DNA of 64,000 nucleotides from Bradyrhizobium sp. NP1 (GTDB lineage Bacteria > Pseudomonadota > Alphaproteobacteria > Rhizobiales > Xanthobacteraceae), in contig NZ_CP127385.1 in assembly GCF_030378205.1 (NCBI RefSeq), positions 2,334,001-2,398,000 on the forward strand. Direction: 5' to 3'. Each line of letters opens with the position of its first letter. Position 1 is the first letter of the stretch. The notes beneath the pieces were generated by a model. That model had not been told where the DNA came from. It was given only the letters and a program-made list of their open reading frames with translations, and did not search any database. Below are positions 53,124 through 62,629 of this stretch, one piece after another. A program made the position numbers and the translations under genes.

Positions 53124-53891
53124 TCATCCATTCTCCCTATGACTGGGCCAATCCCACAACCGCAGTTCAAGCTCGGGTGCGACTTCAATCGCCACGGCGG
53201 CAAGATACGCTGATCCCATGTCCAGTTCGCGCAGACACCACCGCGCAGCATCGGCGGGGTCAAACCGCGTCTCAAGCAGGCGCGGCATTTCACCCGGTAG
53301 GAAGGCGACGTCAAATGACTCCAGCGGCAGGCTGAGCCCATCGCCCCGGGCTTTCAGATAGGCCTCTTTCAGGGTCCAGCACCGATAGAACGACTGGGGC
53401 CTCATGCGTTCCGGAATTGTCTGCAAGCGCGAATACTCGGCTTTCGAGAAACATCGTGCGGCGATCTCGTTCAGGTCCCTGATGTCGGAAATCTGTTCGA
53501 CGTCGACGCCGACCCGGCGATCGCGTGCAAGCGCGAGCAGGACATAGTCGCCCGCGTGAGAAATATTGAAATGGAGCGGCGGCGTCTCAGATGGTGAGGC
53601 GACGACCGGCTTTCCCGCATGGTCTACCGCCAGTTGAATGGTGCTCGCCGGCTTTTGCAGACAATGGCCGAGTACAGATCGCGCCATGATGCGGCCGAGC
53701 ATGAACCGCGCGCGGTCTTGTTCCCATCGAAATCGATCGGCGCGTTCCCTCTCTTCAGAAGATAGGGAACCCGACAGCTTCGACAGATCAGCGCTCGACG
53801 AGTTGAGCGTGGTGCGCCAGACGTCAACCGCGCGATCGAGAAGCCCGTAGGTACCGTCAGGGCTGCACCAGATGGAACTGCGGCGGCTCAT
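53124..53891 (-). CDS. Sfp-type 4'-phosphopantetheinyl transferase
   Basis: A 255-residue protein from the ATG at 53891 (GGAAAG upstream; a TTG at 53981 would add 30 residues). Family motifs: HFNISHAGDYVLLALARDRR, VGVDVEQISD (Mg-binding Asp/Glu), and WTLKEAYLKARGDGLSLPLE with the catalytic Glu/Lys. It converts apo carrier domains to holo by adding phosphopantetheine. It sits divergent from the NRPS gene, whose carrier domain and that of the C-T-TE protein are the obvious clients. Confidence 0.93.
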   Translation of the reverse strand: MSRRSSIWCSPDGTYGLLDRAVDVWRTTLNSSSADLSKLSGSLSSEERERADRFRWEQDRARFMLGRIMARSVLGHCLQKPASTIQLAVDHAGKPVVASPSETPPLHFNISHAGDYVLLALARDRRVGVDVEQISDIRDLNEIAARCFSKAEYSRLQTIPERMRPQSFYRCWTLKEAYLKARGDGLSLPLESFDVAFLPGEMPRLLETRFDPADAARWCLRELDMGSAYLAAVAIEVAPELELRLWDWPSHRENG

Positions 53892-54180
53892 CGCACTTTC
53901 CGGGTTCAGGGTGGTCCGAACAGAGCAATCACAATGACTTGTAAAGGTTATTTCAGGCGAGTCGGTAATGTTGAAGTTCAAAACCAGTACCGCCGATCTG
54001 CGTTACCTGTTAAGTTCCTGCCACGAGTCGGCCGCCTTCGGATTTCCGAGCCGATAATCGCAAGCTGATTTCCAAGTAACCCGTGACTTTCCAAAGCTTG
54101 CGAAGAGATCTTGCGGATAAGCCTTGATCGTCGCTACTGAAACAGGAGCATCCGAACGGTAGCTTGAGCGGAGGTACTAT

Positions 54181-57100
54181 TTGCTTAACGTCTTGACGCC
54201 AGGTGAGCTGAGAGCAGCCTCCGCCCAGCAGCGCGCATTCTGGCTATCCGGTGAAGTCGATCCGGGCACGCCCGCCTACAACTTGCTGAGGGTGCTGCGG
54301 CTCACGGGAGCTGTTCACAAGCAGATACTCGAGCGTGCGTTCGATACGATCGTCGCGCGGCACGAAATACTTCGCACCGGACTCGTCGAGAGGGACGGTT
54401 CGATTATTCAGCGCGTCCTCGCCCGGATGCAGGTTACTCTTGAGGAGCACGACCTTACCTCCTTGTCGGGGTCGGAACGTGCTGTCGCGACCGACGCACT
54501 CGTGGCCAAGATGTGCGAAACGGCTTTTGACCTCGCTGTACCCCCGCACTTCCGCGTGGCGCTGGTGCGTCTGGCTCAAGAAGAACATCTGCTGGTGATC
54601 GTGTTCCATCACGCTATCATCGATGGGTGGTCGATGGGGCCGTTCTTCGACGAACTGGCCCGCCTCTACGAGGCGGGACTGCGCGGGGGGAAGCCGGCCA
54701 AGCTGCCGGATCTGCCAGTCCAATATAGCGACTTTGCCGAAAGGCAGGCGCGGTCGTTCGCAGCGGCCTCGTTCGAGAAGGACGTTGCGTTCTGGCGGAA
54801 GATGCTTGCCGGTTCACCGCCTCTGCTCACGTTGCCGACCGTCCGCCCTCGTCCCGCCGTGCAGCGGCACCATGGAAGTCGGCTCGGATTCACGTTGGAT
54901 GCGCCTCTCGCGGACGCGTTCCGTGCTCTGTGTCAGCGCCATGGTGCCACTCTCTTCATGGGCCTTCTTTCGGCGTTCCAGATCCTGCTTCAGCGCTGGG
55001 CCGATACCGACGATCTGGTGATCGGTACACCGGTGTCCGGAAGTCGTGACGAGGATCTCGCGCGGCTGATTGGCTGTTTCGTGAACACGCTGGCGTTGCG
55101 CGGTGATCTGACGGGCGATCCCAGCTTCGCGGTTTTGCTGGACCGCAACCGGGCAGTCTCGCTTGAGGCGTTTGAGCACCAGGAGGTTCCGTTCGAACGG
55201 GTCGTCGCAGAAGTGGGGCGCCCGCGGACACGAGATCATGCTCCGCTTTTCCAGGTCATGTTTGTGCTGCAAAACTTCGGGCACCAGGCGCCGCGGCTCG
55301 CCGGGCTCGAAGTTCAGGAGGTAGAACTCGACTCAGGCATTGCCAAGCTCGATCTGACGCTGGAGATCATCGAGGGTGACGAGCTCACTTGCTCCTTCGA
55401 ATATGACCGCGACCTTTTCGATGAGCCCATGATGGCGCGAATGGCCAGCCATCTTCAGCGCATCCTGGAGGCGGTGGTGGCCCGGCCCGAGCGACCGATC
55501 AGCAGCATTGGTCTGCTTGAGAAAGCCGAGTGGCAGCGTGCCGTGCTCGGCTGGAATTCCACGTCGCGCGACTACCCGGAACGCACGCTTGCCGGTGCCT
55601 TTGCCGCGATTTCGGCTGAACGGTCCCGCGACGTCGCGCTCATCTCGGATGGTCAGCGGATCAGCTTTGGCGAACTTGCACAGCGTGCCGGACGGGTCGC
55701 GACCGCGCTGCGGAGCCGCGCCGTCAGTGGCGCCGAGCCGGTCGCGATTTTCCTGCCTCGCTCCGCCGAGGCCTTCGCAGCCGTGCTGGGCTGCTTCATC
55801 GCCGGAGTTCCATGGGTTCCTCTCGATACGGCGCAGCCGGATAAACGTCTCGCACAGCTCGTCGGCCTTGCCGGCTGCCGCACCGCGCTCACCCTTCCTG
55901 CCTTGGTGAAGCGTCTGCCGGAGGGCCTCACCGCCATCCCGATGGATCGGGATGCTCCCCTTTGGAGCGAGCCGGTCGGAGCCACCCAAGCCGGACCCGC
56001 CAACGATCTTGCTTATGTCCTCTTCACGTCCGGCTCGACCGGCGTGCCGAAAGGCGTGATGGGCGCGACCAGAGCCTTGATGAACCGCATCGACTGGATG
56101 CACGAGACCTATCCGTTCGCCCGTGGTGAGGTCGCCTGCTGCAAGACGTCGATCGGCTTCGTGGACGCGATCTGGGAAATGCTTGGACCGCTGCTGGCGG
56201 GCGTGCCAACGGTGATCGTCCCGGATGAGACCGTGCTCGATCCGGAGGCATTCATCACATTGCTAGCGCGGCATGGCGTCACCCGAATTGTGCTCGTGCC
56301 GACGCTGCTGCGCGTGCTGCTGGATCACGCGCCCGATCTGGGCGCGCGCCTGCCGGCTCTGAGAATTTGGTCGGTGAGCGGAGAAGTGCTCCCGACGGAT
56401 CTCGTCAGGCAATTCAAGCGGGCCTGTCCTGGCCGGAAACTCATCAATCTCTATGGATCTTCGGAAGTTGCCGCCGACGTTCTTGTTCACGAGGTGGAGG
56501 ACGCGGACATTGACGGGGCCGTGCCGATCGGCAAGCCGATCGCCAATACGCAGGTGTACGTCCTCGACCGTGCGGGCCAGCCTGCCCCGGTGGGATTGCC
56601 CGGCGTGATCCACGCCGGTGGCGCTTGCCTCGCGCTGGGATACTGGAACAAACCCGATCTTACCGCCGAGCGGTTCAGGGCCAATCCCATCGCGGGCGCG
56701 CCTTCACCGCTGCTGTTCAATACCGGCGATCGCGGCGTCTGGCGGGCGGATGGCACCGTGCTTTATCTCGGCCGCACGGACAATCAGGTGAAGCTGCGGG
56801 GCGTCAGACTCGAACTTGGCGAGGTTCTGGCGGCGCTGCGGGACCACGCCTCGGTCAAGGATGCGGCTGCTGTGATCGTTGGCGATGGCGACCGGCAGCG
56901 GCTCGTCGCTTTCATCGTCGGAGCGCAGGGGCAGAGCGCGCCCGTTCCGACCGAACTGCGCGCCCATCTTCAGGAGCGGCTGCTGCCGGCGGCAGTCCCC
57001 GCGAAACTGCTCGTGGTCGAGGCACTTCCGCTCTTGCCGAGCGGCAAGGTGGATCAGATGGCGCTCGTCGCGCTGGCCGATGCGCCGACCCGGCATGAGG

Positions 57101-57477
57101 CTGCACTTGACACGGTTTCCGTGAACGCCGACGTGGCGCAGATCTGGCGCGCCGTGCTGCGCGAGGAGGAAATCGACGCCGCCGACGACTTCTTCGATCT
57201 GGGCGGCAATTCGCTGCTGGCCATGCAAGTCATCGTTCGCGTGCGTCGCCGGTTCGGCATCGGCATTCCAATCCGCGCGCTGTTCGACAACTCGACGCTG
57301 GCAGGTTTCTCGAGCGCGGTCGAAGCTGCGCCCCCGGCCGACGATCAAGGATTGGGAGAGATCAGGCCGCAGGCGCGCTCGACAACGGAGTTGGGCGACC
57401 TGAGAGAGCGCCTTGGCAAGCTGTCGCCGGAAGAACTGGATGCGCTGATACGCAGCGTAAGACAGGACTTGAGCTGA
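54181..57477 (+). CDS. Nonribosomal peptide synthetase, C-A-T, predicted beta-alanine-activating
   Basis: A 1098-residue megasynthase with TTG start five bases after GGAGGT. Condensation domain (~1-450) has an intact HHAIIDG (143-149). Adenylation domain (~465-960): A3 at 612-621 (YVLFTSGSTG), pocket segment FVDAIWEM (660-667), catalytic Lys956 (LPSGKVDQ). The carrier serine is Ser1011 (DLGGNSLLAM). The last ~35 residues (LGKLSPEELDALIRSVRQ) look like a docking tail. Hand-derived pocket residues V661, D662, W665, V704, S731, S733, L757, A765, D766, K956 resemble a beta-alanine code; Val replaces the Asp that normally holds an alpha-amino group. It ends six bases from the convergent exporter gene. 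Confidence 0.95.
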   Translation: MLNVLTPGELRAASAQQRAFWLSGEVDPGTPAYNLLRVLRLTGAVHKQILERAFDTIVARHEILRTGLVERDGSIIQRVLARMQVTLEEHDLTSLSGSERAVATDALVAKMCETAFDLAVPPHFRVALVRLAQEEHLLVIVFHHAIIDGWSMGPFFDELARLYEAGLRGGKPAKLPDLPVQYSDFAERQARSFAAASFEKDVAFWRKMLAGSPPLLTLPTVRPRPAVQRHHGSRLGFTLDAPLADAFRALCQRHGATLFMGLLSAFQILLQRWADTDDLVIGTPVSGSRDEDLARLIGCFVNTLALRGDLTGDPSFAVLLDRNRAVSLEAFEHQEVPFERVVAEVGRPRTRDHAPLFQVMFVLQNFGHQAPRLAGLEVQEVELDSGIAKLDLTLEIIEGDELTCSFEYDRDLFDEPMMARMASHLQRILEAVVARPERPISSIGLLEKAEWQRAVLGWNSTSRDYPERTLAGAFAAISAERSRDVALISDGQRISFGELAQRAGRVATALRSRAVSGAEPVAIFLPRSAEAFAAVLGCFIAGVPWVPLDTAQPDKRLAQLVGLAGCRTALTLPALVKRLPEGLTAIPMDRDAPLWSEPVGATQAGPANDLAYVLFTSGSTGVPKGVMGATRALMNRIDWMHETYPFARGEVACCKTSIGFVDAIWEMLGPLLAGVPTVIVPDETVLDPEAFITLLARHGVTRIVLVPTLLRVLLDHAPDLGARLPALRIWSVSGEVLPTDLVRQFKRACPGRKLINLYGSSEVAADVLVHEVEDADIDGAVPIGKPIANTQVYVLDRAGQPAPVGLPGVIHAGGACLALGYWNKPDLTAERFRANPIAGAPSPLLFNTGDRGVWRADGTVLYLGRTDNQVKLRGVRLELGEVLAALRDHASVKDAAAVIVGDGDRQRLVAFIVGAQGQSAPVPTELRAHLQERLLPAAVPAKLLVVEALPLLPSGKVDQMALVALADAPTRHEAALDTVSVNADVAQIWRAVLREEEIDAADDFFDLGGNSLLAMQVIVRVRRRFGIGIPIRALFDNSTLAGFSSAVEAAPPADDQGLGEIRPQARSTTELGDLRERLGKLSPEELDALIRSVRQDLS

Positions 57478-57483
57478 AGCGGT

Positions 57484-58635
57484 TCAATCCTGGTCCCGCT
57501 CCAGCTTGCTGGTGTGCGGCATATGGAAATCGCCCTGCACGATAACACCCGGATCGACGCGAAAGGGCGCGGCACGCACGCGCCTGGCAAGAACACGCCC
57601 GGCGGCCGTCGCGACTGTCAGATCGACCGTATACAGCCCGCGCTGCATGGCAAGGACTGGACAATCGAAAACGACGGATCCCGCTCCCGCGACAAGGGTG
57701 GACGAGGACGAGACGACCTCGGTGCAGATATAGCCGCTGGGCCAGACGAAGCTCACCGTGAACACGGCGTCATCGACGGATAGTCCGGTCTCGTAGCCCA
57801 CGCGGATGGTCAGAGGGTCCCCCGTCCTGGGCGGAGCGCCGTCGCGACCGACGAAGCTGACGCCGTGAAGGGTCACGGCGCCATTCTCGAGATTCAAGCC
57901 GGAATTCGGCACGCGCTTTGCGGCGCTGATCTGGTATTCTTCTATCACGTCGCGCGGAGCGCCTTCGCACACCATTTCACCGGAGGTAAGCAGGAGGGCG
58001 CTATCGCAGAGCCGCTCCACCGCGGCGAGATCGTGGGAAACGAGCAGGATCGTGCGTCCCGAGCGTCGGATTTCTCCGATCCGGTCCATGCAGCGGGCCT
58101 GGAACGCCAGGTCGCCGACAGCCAGCACTTCGTCCAGAAGGAGAATGTCCGCATCGAGGTGCGCGGCGACGGCGAAGCCGAGCCTGACGAACATGCCGGA
58201 AGAATACGTCTTGACGGGTGCATCGATAAAGTCGGCGAGCCCGGAGAATTCCAGGATGCGCTCGAAGCGCTTTTGCACCTCCGCGACCGGAACGCCGAAA
58301 ATTGCCGCGTTCAGGAAGACATTGTCCCGCCCGCTGAGCTCGGGATGGAAGCCGGCTCCGACTTCGACCAAAGACATCAGCCGCCCGGTGATCGTGATTT
58401 CTCCGCTATCGGGCGCGGTGATGCGGGCGAGCAATTTGATCAAGGTCGTCTTGCCGGAACCATTGGGACCGACAACGCCCAGCGCCTCGCCGCGCCGAAC
58501 GTCGAAGCTGACGCCTTTCAGTGCCCAAAAACGCTCCGTGGTCCCGAACCTGAACAGACCATGGCCACGACCGCTATCGTGATGGATGCGATACGACTTC
58601 GAGACGTTGCGGACGGCGATATCGACAGCAGCCAT
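57484..58635 (-). CDS. Polysaccharide-type ABC exporter ATPase with C-terminal domain (Wzt-like)
   Basis: A 383-residue protein from the ATG at 58635. Residues 1-250 are the ATPase: Walker A GPNGSGKTT, VEVGAGFHPELSGRDNVFLN (hallmark of the Wzt/TagH group), signature YSSGMFVRLGFAVAAHLD, Walker B ILLLDEVLAVGD, H-loop LLVSHDL. Residues ~260-383 form a beta-rich domain (PRTGDPLTIRVGYETGLS, GSVVFDCPVLAMQRGLYTVD) like the Wzt C-terminal carbohydrate-recognition module. Such exporters carry lipid-linked glycans, yet no glycosyltransferase is nearby; here it travels with NRPS genes. Confidence 0.92.
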   Translation of the reverse strand: MAAVDIAVRNVSKSYRIHHDSGRGHGLFRFGTTERFWALKGVSFDVRRGEALGVVGPNGSGKTTLIKLLARITAPDSGEITITGRLMSLVEVGAGFHPELSGRDNVFLNAAIFGVPVAEVQKRFERILEFSGLADFIDAPVKTYSSGMFVRLGFAVAAHLDADILLLDEVLAVGDLAFQARCMDRIGEIRRSGRTILLVSHDLAAVERLCDSALLLTSGEMVCEGAPRDVIEEYQISAAKRVPNSGLNLENGAVTLHGVSFVGRDGAPPRTGDPLTIRVGYETGLSVDDAVFTVSFVWPSGYICTEVVSSSSTLVAGAGSVVFDCPVLAMQRGLYTVDLTVATAAGRVLARRVRAAPFRVDPGVIVQGDFHMPHTSKLERDQD

Positions 58636-58637
58636 GG

Positions 58638-59474
58638 CTAGATTTCGTCGACCATGTCTGGTTCGGCGGTCTTGAATATGAAATATGCAATGCCGAGCAG
58701 AACCAGGCCGAGGACGGCAGCGTAGACGAGCTGCTCGGCGCTGACGATTTGCTTGCCCACCAGTGCGCCTCGGAAGGCTTCGACAAGCAGTGCCAGGGGA
58801 TTGAGCGCATAGACTGCGCGCCATTGGGCAGGAACGGCTTCCAGCGAGTACAGCACGGGTGTCGTGAACATCAATCCCTGCAGCAGGAGAGGCAACCCGA
58901 TGGCGATGTCGCGAAACCCGATCTGCGCGATGGAAAGCAGCAGCGACAACGCGGCGGAATATATGATCAGGATCAGGCAGATTGGCAGGAGTGTGATCGC
59001 CGTCGCGGGAATGCTGTGGCCGGTGCATGCGAGGGCCACGATCGCCAGCGCCGTCGCGATCGCCAGATCGGCCAGCGCGGCGAAAACGTAAGAGAGCGGA
59101 ACGATCTCGCGCGGGAAATACACCTTGGCGATGAGTGACCTGCTGGCCAGCACGCCCGCCGCCGAGGTGCTGAGCGAGGTCGCGAGGAATGCCCACGGAG
59201 ACAGGCTGGCGAGAATGAAGAGCGGATAGGCGATCCCTGCGGTGGAATGGCCGCTCACGGCGGCGCCCGCCACCGAGAGAAATGCCAGGAACGCAAGCGG
59301 CTGCAGAATTGCCCATAGCCAGCCGAGCCAGCTCTGGGAGTAGCGTACCCGCAGGCGGTTGATTGTCATGTATCCAAGCAGCTCGCGATAGGCCGCAAGC
59401 TCCGCAAGACCGGCAAATATGCGCCGCGAGGCCGGTACGGCGTTCCTGATGACGATGGTGGGTCGCTCAGTCAA
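58638..59474 (-). CDS. ABC-2-type exporter permease (Wzm-like)
   Basis: A 278-residue permease. I use the TTG at 59474, nine bases after GAGGA; the frame is open further upstream inside the NRPS gene. Six hydrophobic helices follow an amphipathic N-terminal part (YRELLGYMTINRLRVRYSQS, then WLGWLWAILQPLAFLAFLSV), and the ABC-2 signature VYALNPLALLVEAFRGALVG lies near the end. It overlaps the C-T-TE gene by eight bases, so exporter and synthetase are translated together, which ties them to one product. Confidence 0.9.
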   Translation of the reverse strand: MTERPTIVIRNAVPASRRIFAGLAELAAYRELLGYMTINRLRVRYSQSWLGWLWAILQPLAFLAFLSVAGAAVSGHSTAGIAYPLFILASLSPWAFLATSLSTSAAGVLASRSLIAKVYFPREIVPLSYVFAALADLAIATALAIVALACTGHSIPATAITLLPICLILIIYSAALSLLLSIAQIGFRDIAIGLPLLLQGLMFTTPVLYSLEAVPAQWRAVYALNPLALLVEAFRGALVGKQIVSAEQLVYAAVLGLVLLGIAYFIFKTAEPDMVDEI

Positions 59475-61881
59475 TGAGTTGGTTCCTCGAGACGGTTGAA
59501 ACAGAGGGCACGATCGCGTCCAAGGCGGCGCGGACGATAGCAGCGCTCCGTGGGTATTCCATCCAGGTGTGATGGCCACCGGGCACCTTATGGATCACGA
59601 CCCGGCCGCTGACCCGACGGTCCCAGCCCGAGGCGACATCGGCCATGCCAAGCGTTCGGGCCGCCCTGAAGAGGTGAACGTCACCGTCGAACGGGCGCCC
59701 AGGGTGGTACGCGCGCATTGTAAGCCAGATTTCCGCCCAAATGCGCAGGTGCCGTTCATACTCGGGCGCATTCGAAGTCAGCATTCGGCGGATGCAAACA
59801 TCCAACCATTGTTTGGCAGCTCGGATGGGGCCCAGAAAGGCCGGCTTCGACTCGAAGAAGCCGCGAACGGGCGTGTCAAGCTGTCCAAGCAGAGCTACCT
59901 CTTCGCCCTCCTGCTGAAACTGGACCGCCATTTCGAAAGCTACGACGCCGCCCTCGCAGCCACCTGCCAGCAGGTATGGGCCTTTTGGTTGAATGGTCTT
60001 TAGCCTGGATCGGAATTCAGCGGCGATGGCTTCAACATTGTCGAACATGGGCTGGTCAGCAAGCAGCCGCTGCTCCTGAAGGTTGTAAGCGTCCAGCTTG
60101 TACACGGTTGGCCCCGGTGCCAGTGCCTTTGCCAGCTTGATGCTATTGTGCTGCGCGCTGCACATGAACAGCAGTCGCCCGTCATTCCCTTCGATAATCT
60201 TGGTGACCGCGTGGTCCAATACGCCGCCTGAATCGCTTTTCATGAGACCCGCCACCAGGCCGGCTACCGAGGGGTCTTCGAAGAACAGCGCAACCGGCAG
60301 CTTGCGATCGAGGCGACGGCACAGTGCGGACATCAGGCGCACCGCCAGCAGCGAGTCGCCGCCAGCAGTGAAGAAGTCCTCGCGCAAGTGAGATGGCGGT
60401 GCGCCGAGAAACTCCTGCCACAGTTCGAGGACGAGTTTCTCGAGGTCGCCATGGCGCTGGAGGGTTTCCGATGAGTCGAGGGAAAGACCACTGGCGGATA
60501 CGGTGCCGCCACGGGCGTCGTGGAGAGGCAGGTCCGTGCTGCCGATCCCCCGGGGAAGCGCTTCGAGCGTCGAAATATCTCCGTGAGCGATCTCGAGGAG
60601 CACGGTTCGAAGCGCTCCCGACAAGCGGGAGATCGTACGATGGGAGACCTTGTCCGGCCGGCTGTCGAAACCAAGCCACAGCACGCCGTCCGGCGTCTCC
60701 GATGCGCTCACAAAAAGGTCGGCCGATGGCGCGGGAGATGGAAGCCAGATCGGCCGGCACGGGAGGCGCCCAAAGCGTTCAAAAGGCGAGGGTACCGCTA
60801 TCGAGGAAAACATCACTTGGCTGAGCGGTGCGGCATCGGCGGAGCGCGAAGGATTGATGGCGCGCACCAGTGCATCCCAAGGCACGTTCTCATATTCCAG
60901 AGTATCGACAAGTTGGCGTCCGACGTCGGCCAGCAGCTCTGCCATGGTCTGGCTCGCACGAAGGCTCGTCTTCAGGGCAATGATATTGGCAAATGGACCA
61001 ATCACGCCCTCTGCGCCATCGCTGCCCCGACCGGCCACGGGCACCGCGATGACGAAATCCGGCCCGTCCGCGTAAGGGGCGAGCACCTTCTCGAGCGCGG
61101 CAAGCAGCACCGCGAACAGCGTCACGCCGGCCCGCTGCGCCACCTGCTTGAGGTGATCGACCACCACCGGTCCAAGAGATATCAGGTGGTTCGCGCCGAC
61201 CAGCGCGGTCGCGGCGGTTGGCTCCGAACCGAAGTCCAGGCGTGTCGTCGTCGGGCGGAGTTGCTCCGCGTAACGCTGCAGGCGAGCGCGGAATGTCGAG
61301 CTGGCGAGCCAGCGGGCTTCGGCGACGGCGAAATCGGCGTATTGCCAGGGCAGCGCCGCAAGCGTCGGCATGTTGCGAGAACTGAGGGCTCCGTAGATCT
61401 CCGCCATCTCGCGCACGAACAGGCCAAGCGACAGGTTGTCGGCGATGATGTGGTGCAGGACGAACACCAGGACATGCACCCCCGGCGCGCGTCTGACGGC
61501 GACCAGGCGAACCAGCGGTCCTCGGCTGAGGTTGAACGGGGCAGCAACTTGTTCACGGAGAATGACCTGCAAGTCGACATCGGGCCCGGATGGGGCATCG
61601 ACATGCGCGACCACGGGCCGAGGGCCGCTGATCGCCTGGCGAAGCTCGCCGCCATCGTCCACAAATACCGTCCTCAGGGCCTCATGGCGCTCGACGAGCA
61701 AATCGAGGCTGAGCTGCAGCGCCGCCACGTCAAGCTCGCCGAAAACTTCGAGCGCAAACGGTAAATGATGCTGCGGAATGCCTGGAGCAACGAGCTCCAT
61801 GAACCACGTCCGACGCTGCGATGCGGATGCGGGATGCAACAGCGGTTCCGCTCTCGTCTCGGACGTCAATAGAGCCGCCAT
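59467..61881 (-). CDS. Nonribosomal peptide synthetase, C-T-TE without adenylation domain
   Basis: About 804 residues from the ATG at 61881 (an ATG at 61980 would add 33). Condensation domain ~15-440 with HHIIADN (143-149), the final Gly of HHxxxDG replaced by Asn. A carrier domain follows with Ser510 (FFTAGGDSLLAV), then a type I thioesterase (~545-804). At the nucleophile elbow the sequence is YLLAGGCEGGVVAFEMA, with Cys642 where Ser is usual; Asp in LLGQLDTPV and His in PGGHHTWMEY complete a triad. There is no A domain, so its carrier must be loaded in trans or stay a transfer station. It would accept the chain from the C-A-T protein and release it. Confidence 0.9.
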   Translation of the reverse strand: MAALLTSETRAEPLLHPASASQRRTWFMELVAPGIPQHHLPFALEVFGELDVAALQLSLDLLVERHEALRTVFVDDGGELRQAISGPRPVVAHVDAPSGPDVDLQVILREQVAAPFNLSRGPLVRLVAVRRAPGVHVLVFVLHHIIADNLSLGLFVREMAEIYGALSSRNMPTLAALPWQYADFAVAEARWLASSTFRARLQRYAEQLRPTTTRLDFGSEPTAATALVGANHLISLGPVVVDHLKQVAQRAGVTLFAVLLAALEKVLAPYADGPDFVIAVPVAGRGSDGAEGVIGPFANIIALKTSLRASQTMAELLADVGRQLVDTLEYENVPWDALVRAINPSRSADAAPLSQVMFSSIAVPSPFERFGRLPCRPIWLPSPAPSADLFVSASETPDGVLWLGFDSRPDKVSHRTISRLSGALRTVLLEIAHGDISTLEALPRGIGSTDLPLHDARGGTVSASGLSLDSSETLQRHGDLEKLVLELWQEFLGAPPSHLREDFFTAGGDSLLAVRLMSALCRRLDRKLPVALFFEDPSVAGLVAGLMKSDSGGVLDHAVTKIIEGNDGRLLFMCSAQHNSIKLAKALAPGPTVYKLDAYNLQEQRLLADQPMFDNVEAIAAEFRSRLKTIQPKGPYLLAGGCEGGVVAFEMAVQFQQEGEEVALLGQLDTPVRGFFESKPAFLGPIRAAKQWLDVCIRRMLTSNAPEYERHLRIWAEIWLTMRAYHPGRPFDGDVHLFRAARTLGMADVASGWDRRVSGRVVIHKVPGGHHTWMEYPRSAAIVRAALDAIVPSVSTVSRNQLID

Positions 61882-61999
61882 TCTGCTTTTCTCAGATTTT
61901 CGCTCGCAAAGCTGCAGCGCGGCCTTTAAGACATTTGAAGTTCCGAGCTGAACCACGACGATCCGCGCAGAAGCCAGCATCGAACGCGTGAGTTAAGGC

Positions 62000-62437
62000 A
62001 TGAAGCACGAATTTTTCCTCGACTGGTCACCCGATCCCCGCGACCATGCGGCCCTGCTACAACGGCTGGTCAGCCACAATCTAGCTCGGAGTGGACCGAG
62101 CGGCTATCGAAACATCGCCGTTATTTTGCGAGACCCTGATACTGGCGAGGCTTCCAGCGGCGTTTGGGGCAGCATCCTTTACGGCTGGCTTTTCATCGAT
62201 CTGCTGTATGTCGGCGAACCCGATCGTCGCCATGGCCTCGGCTCTCGACTTTTGACAGCGGTCGAAAATGCCGCGCGCGAGCAGGGGTGCGTGGGCGCCT
62301 GGCTGAGCACCTACGCTTTCCAGAGCCCCGGCTTTTACGAGAAGAACGGATATGAGCAGTTCGGAGAGCTTGCGGCCAGCCGGGCGGCGCCGGGATCTGT
62401 CGACAGCCGCCTTTGTTTCTACCGCAAGCAATTCTAG
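62000..62437 (+). CDS. GNAT-family N-acetyltransferase
   Basis: A 145-residue acetyl-CoA-dependent transferase. The CoA pyrophosphate loop is VGEPDRRHGLGSRLLTAVEN; ARE...GAWLSTYAFQSPGFYEKNGY is the C-terminal GNAT pattern. It is divergent from the C-T-TE gene (gap 118 bp from the chosen start). It could acetylate the peptide product, serve self-protection, or be unrelated. Confidence 0.9.
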   Translation: MKHEFFLDWSPDPRDHAALLQRLVSHNLARSGPSGYRNIAVILRDPDTGEASSGVWGSILYGWLFIDLLYVGEPDRRHGLGSRLLTAVENAAREQGCVGAWLSTYAFQSPGFYEKNGYEQFGELAASRAAPGSVDSRLCFYRKQF

Positions 62438-62629
62438 CCGCCGCCCCACCTCGTGCCGGGGGGCGGAAATGCCTTGTTTTCCCGCGCTTGCCGGCCGAGT
62501 GCTGCGCTTCGCCGCGCGCTCACCCCTGGCCACTTGCAGTGTCAGCGCGATGCTGCAACATCCAGGGGCATGCGCATCAAGAGCTGCATGAGCATCGACG
62601 GGGCGAATTCTGCAGAATGCAGGCCCGGC

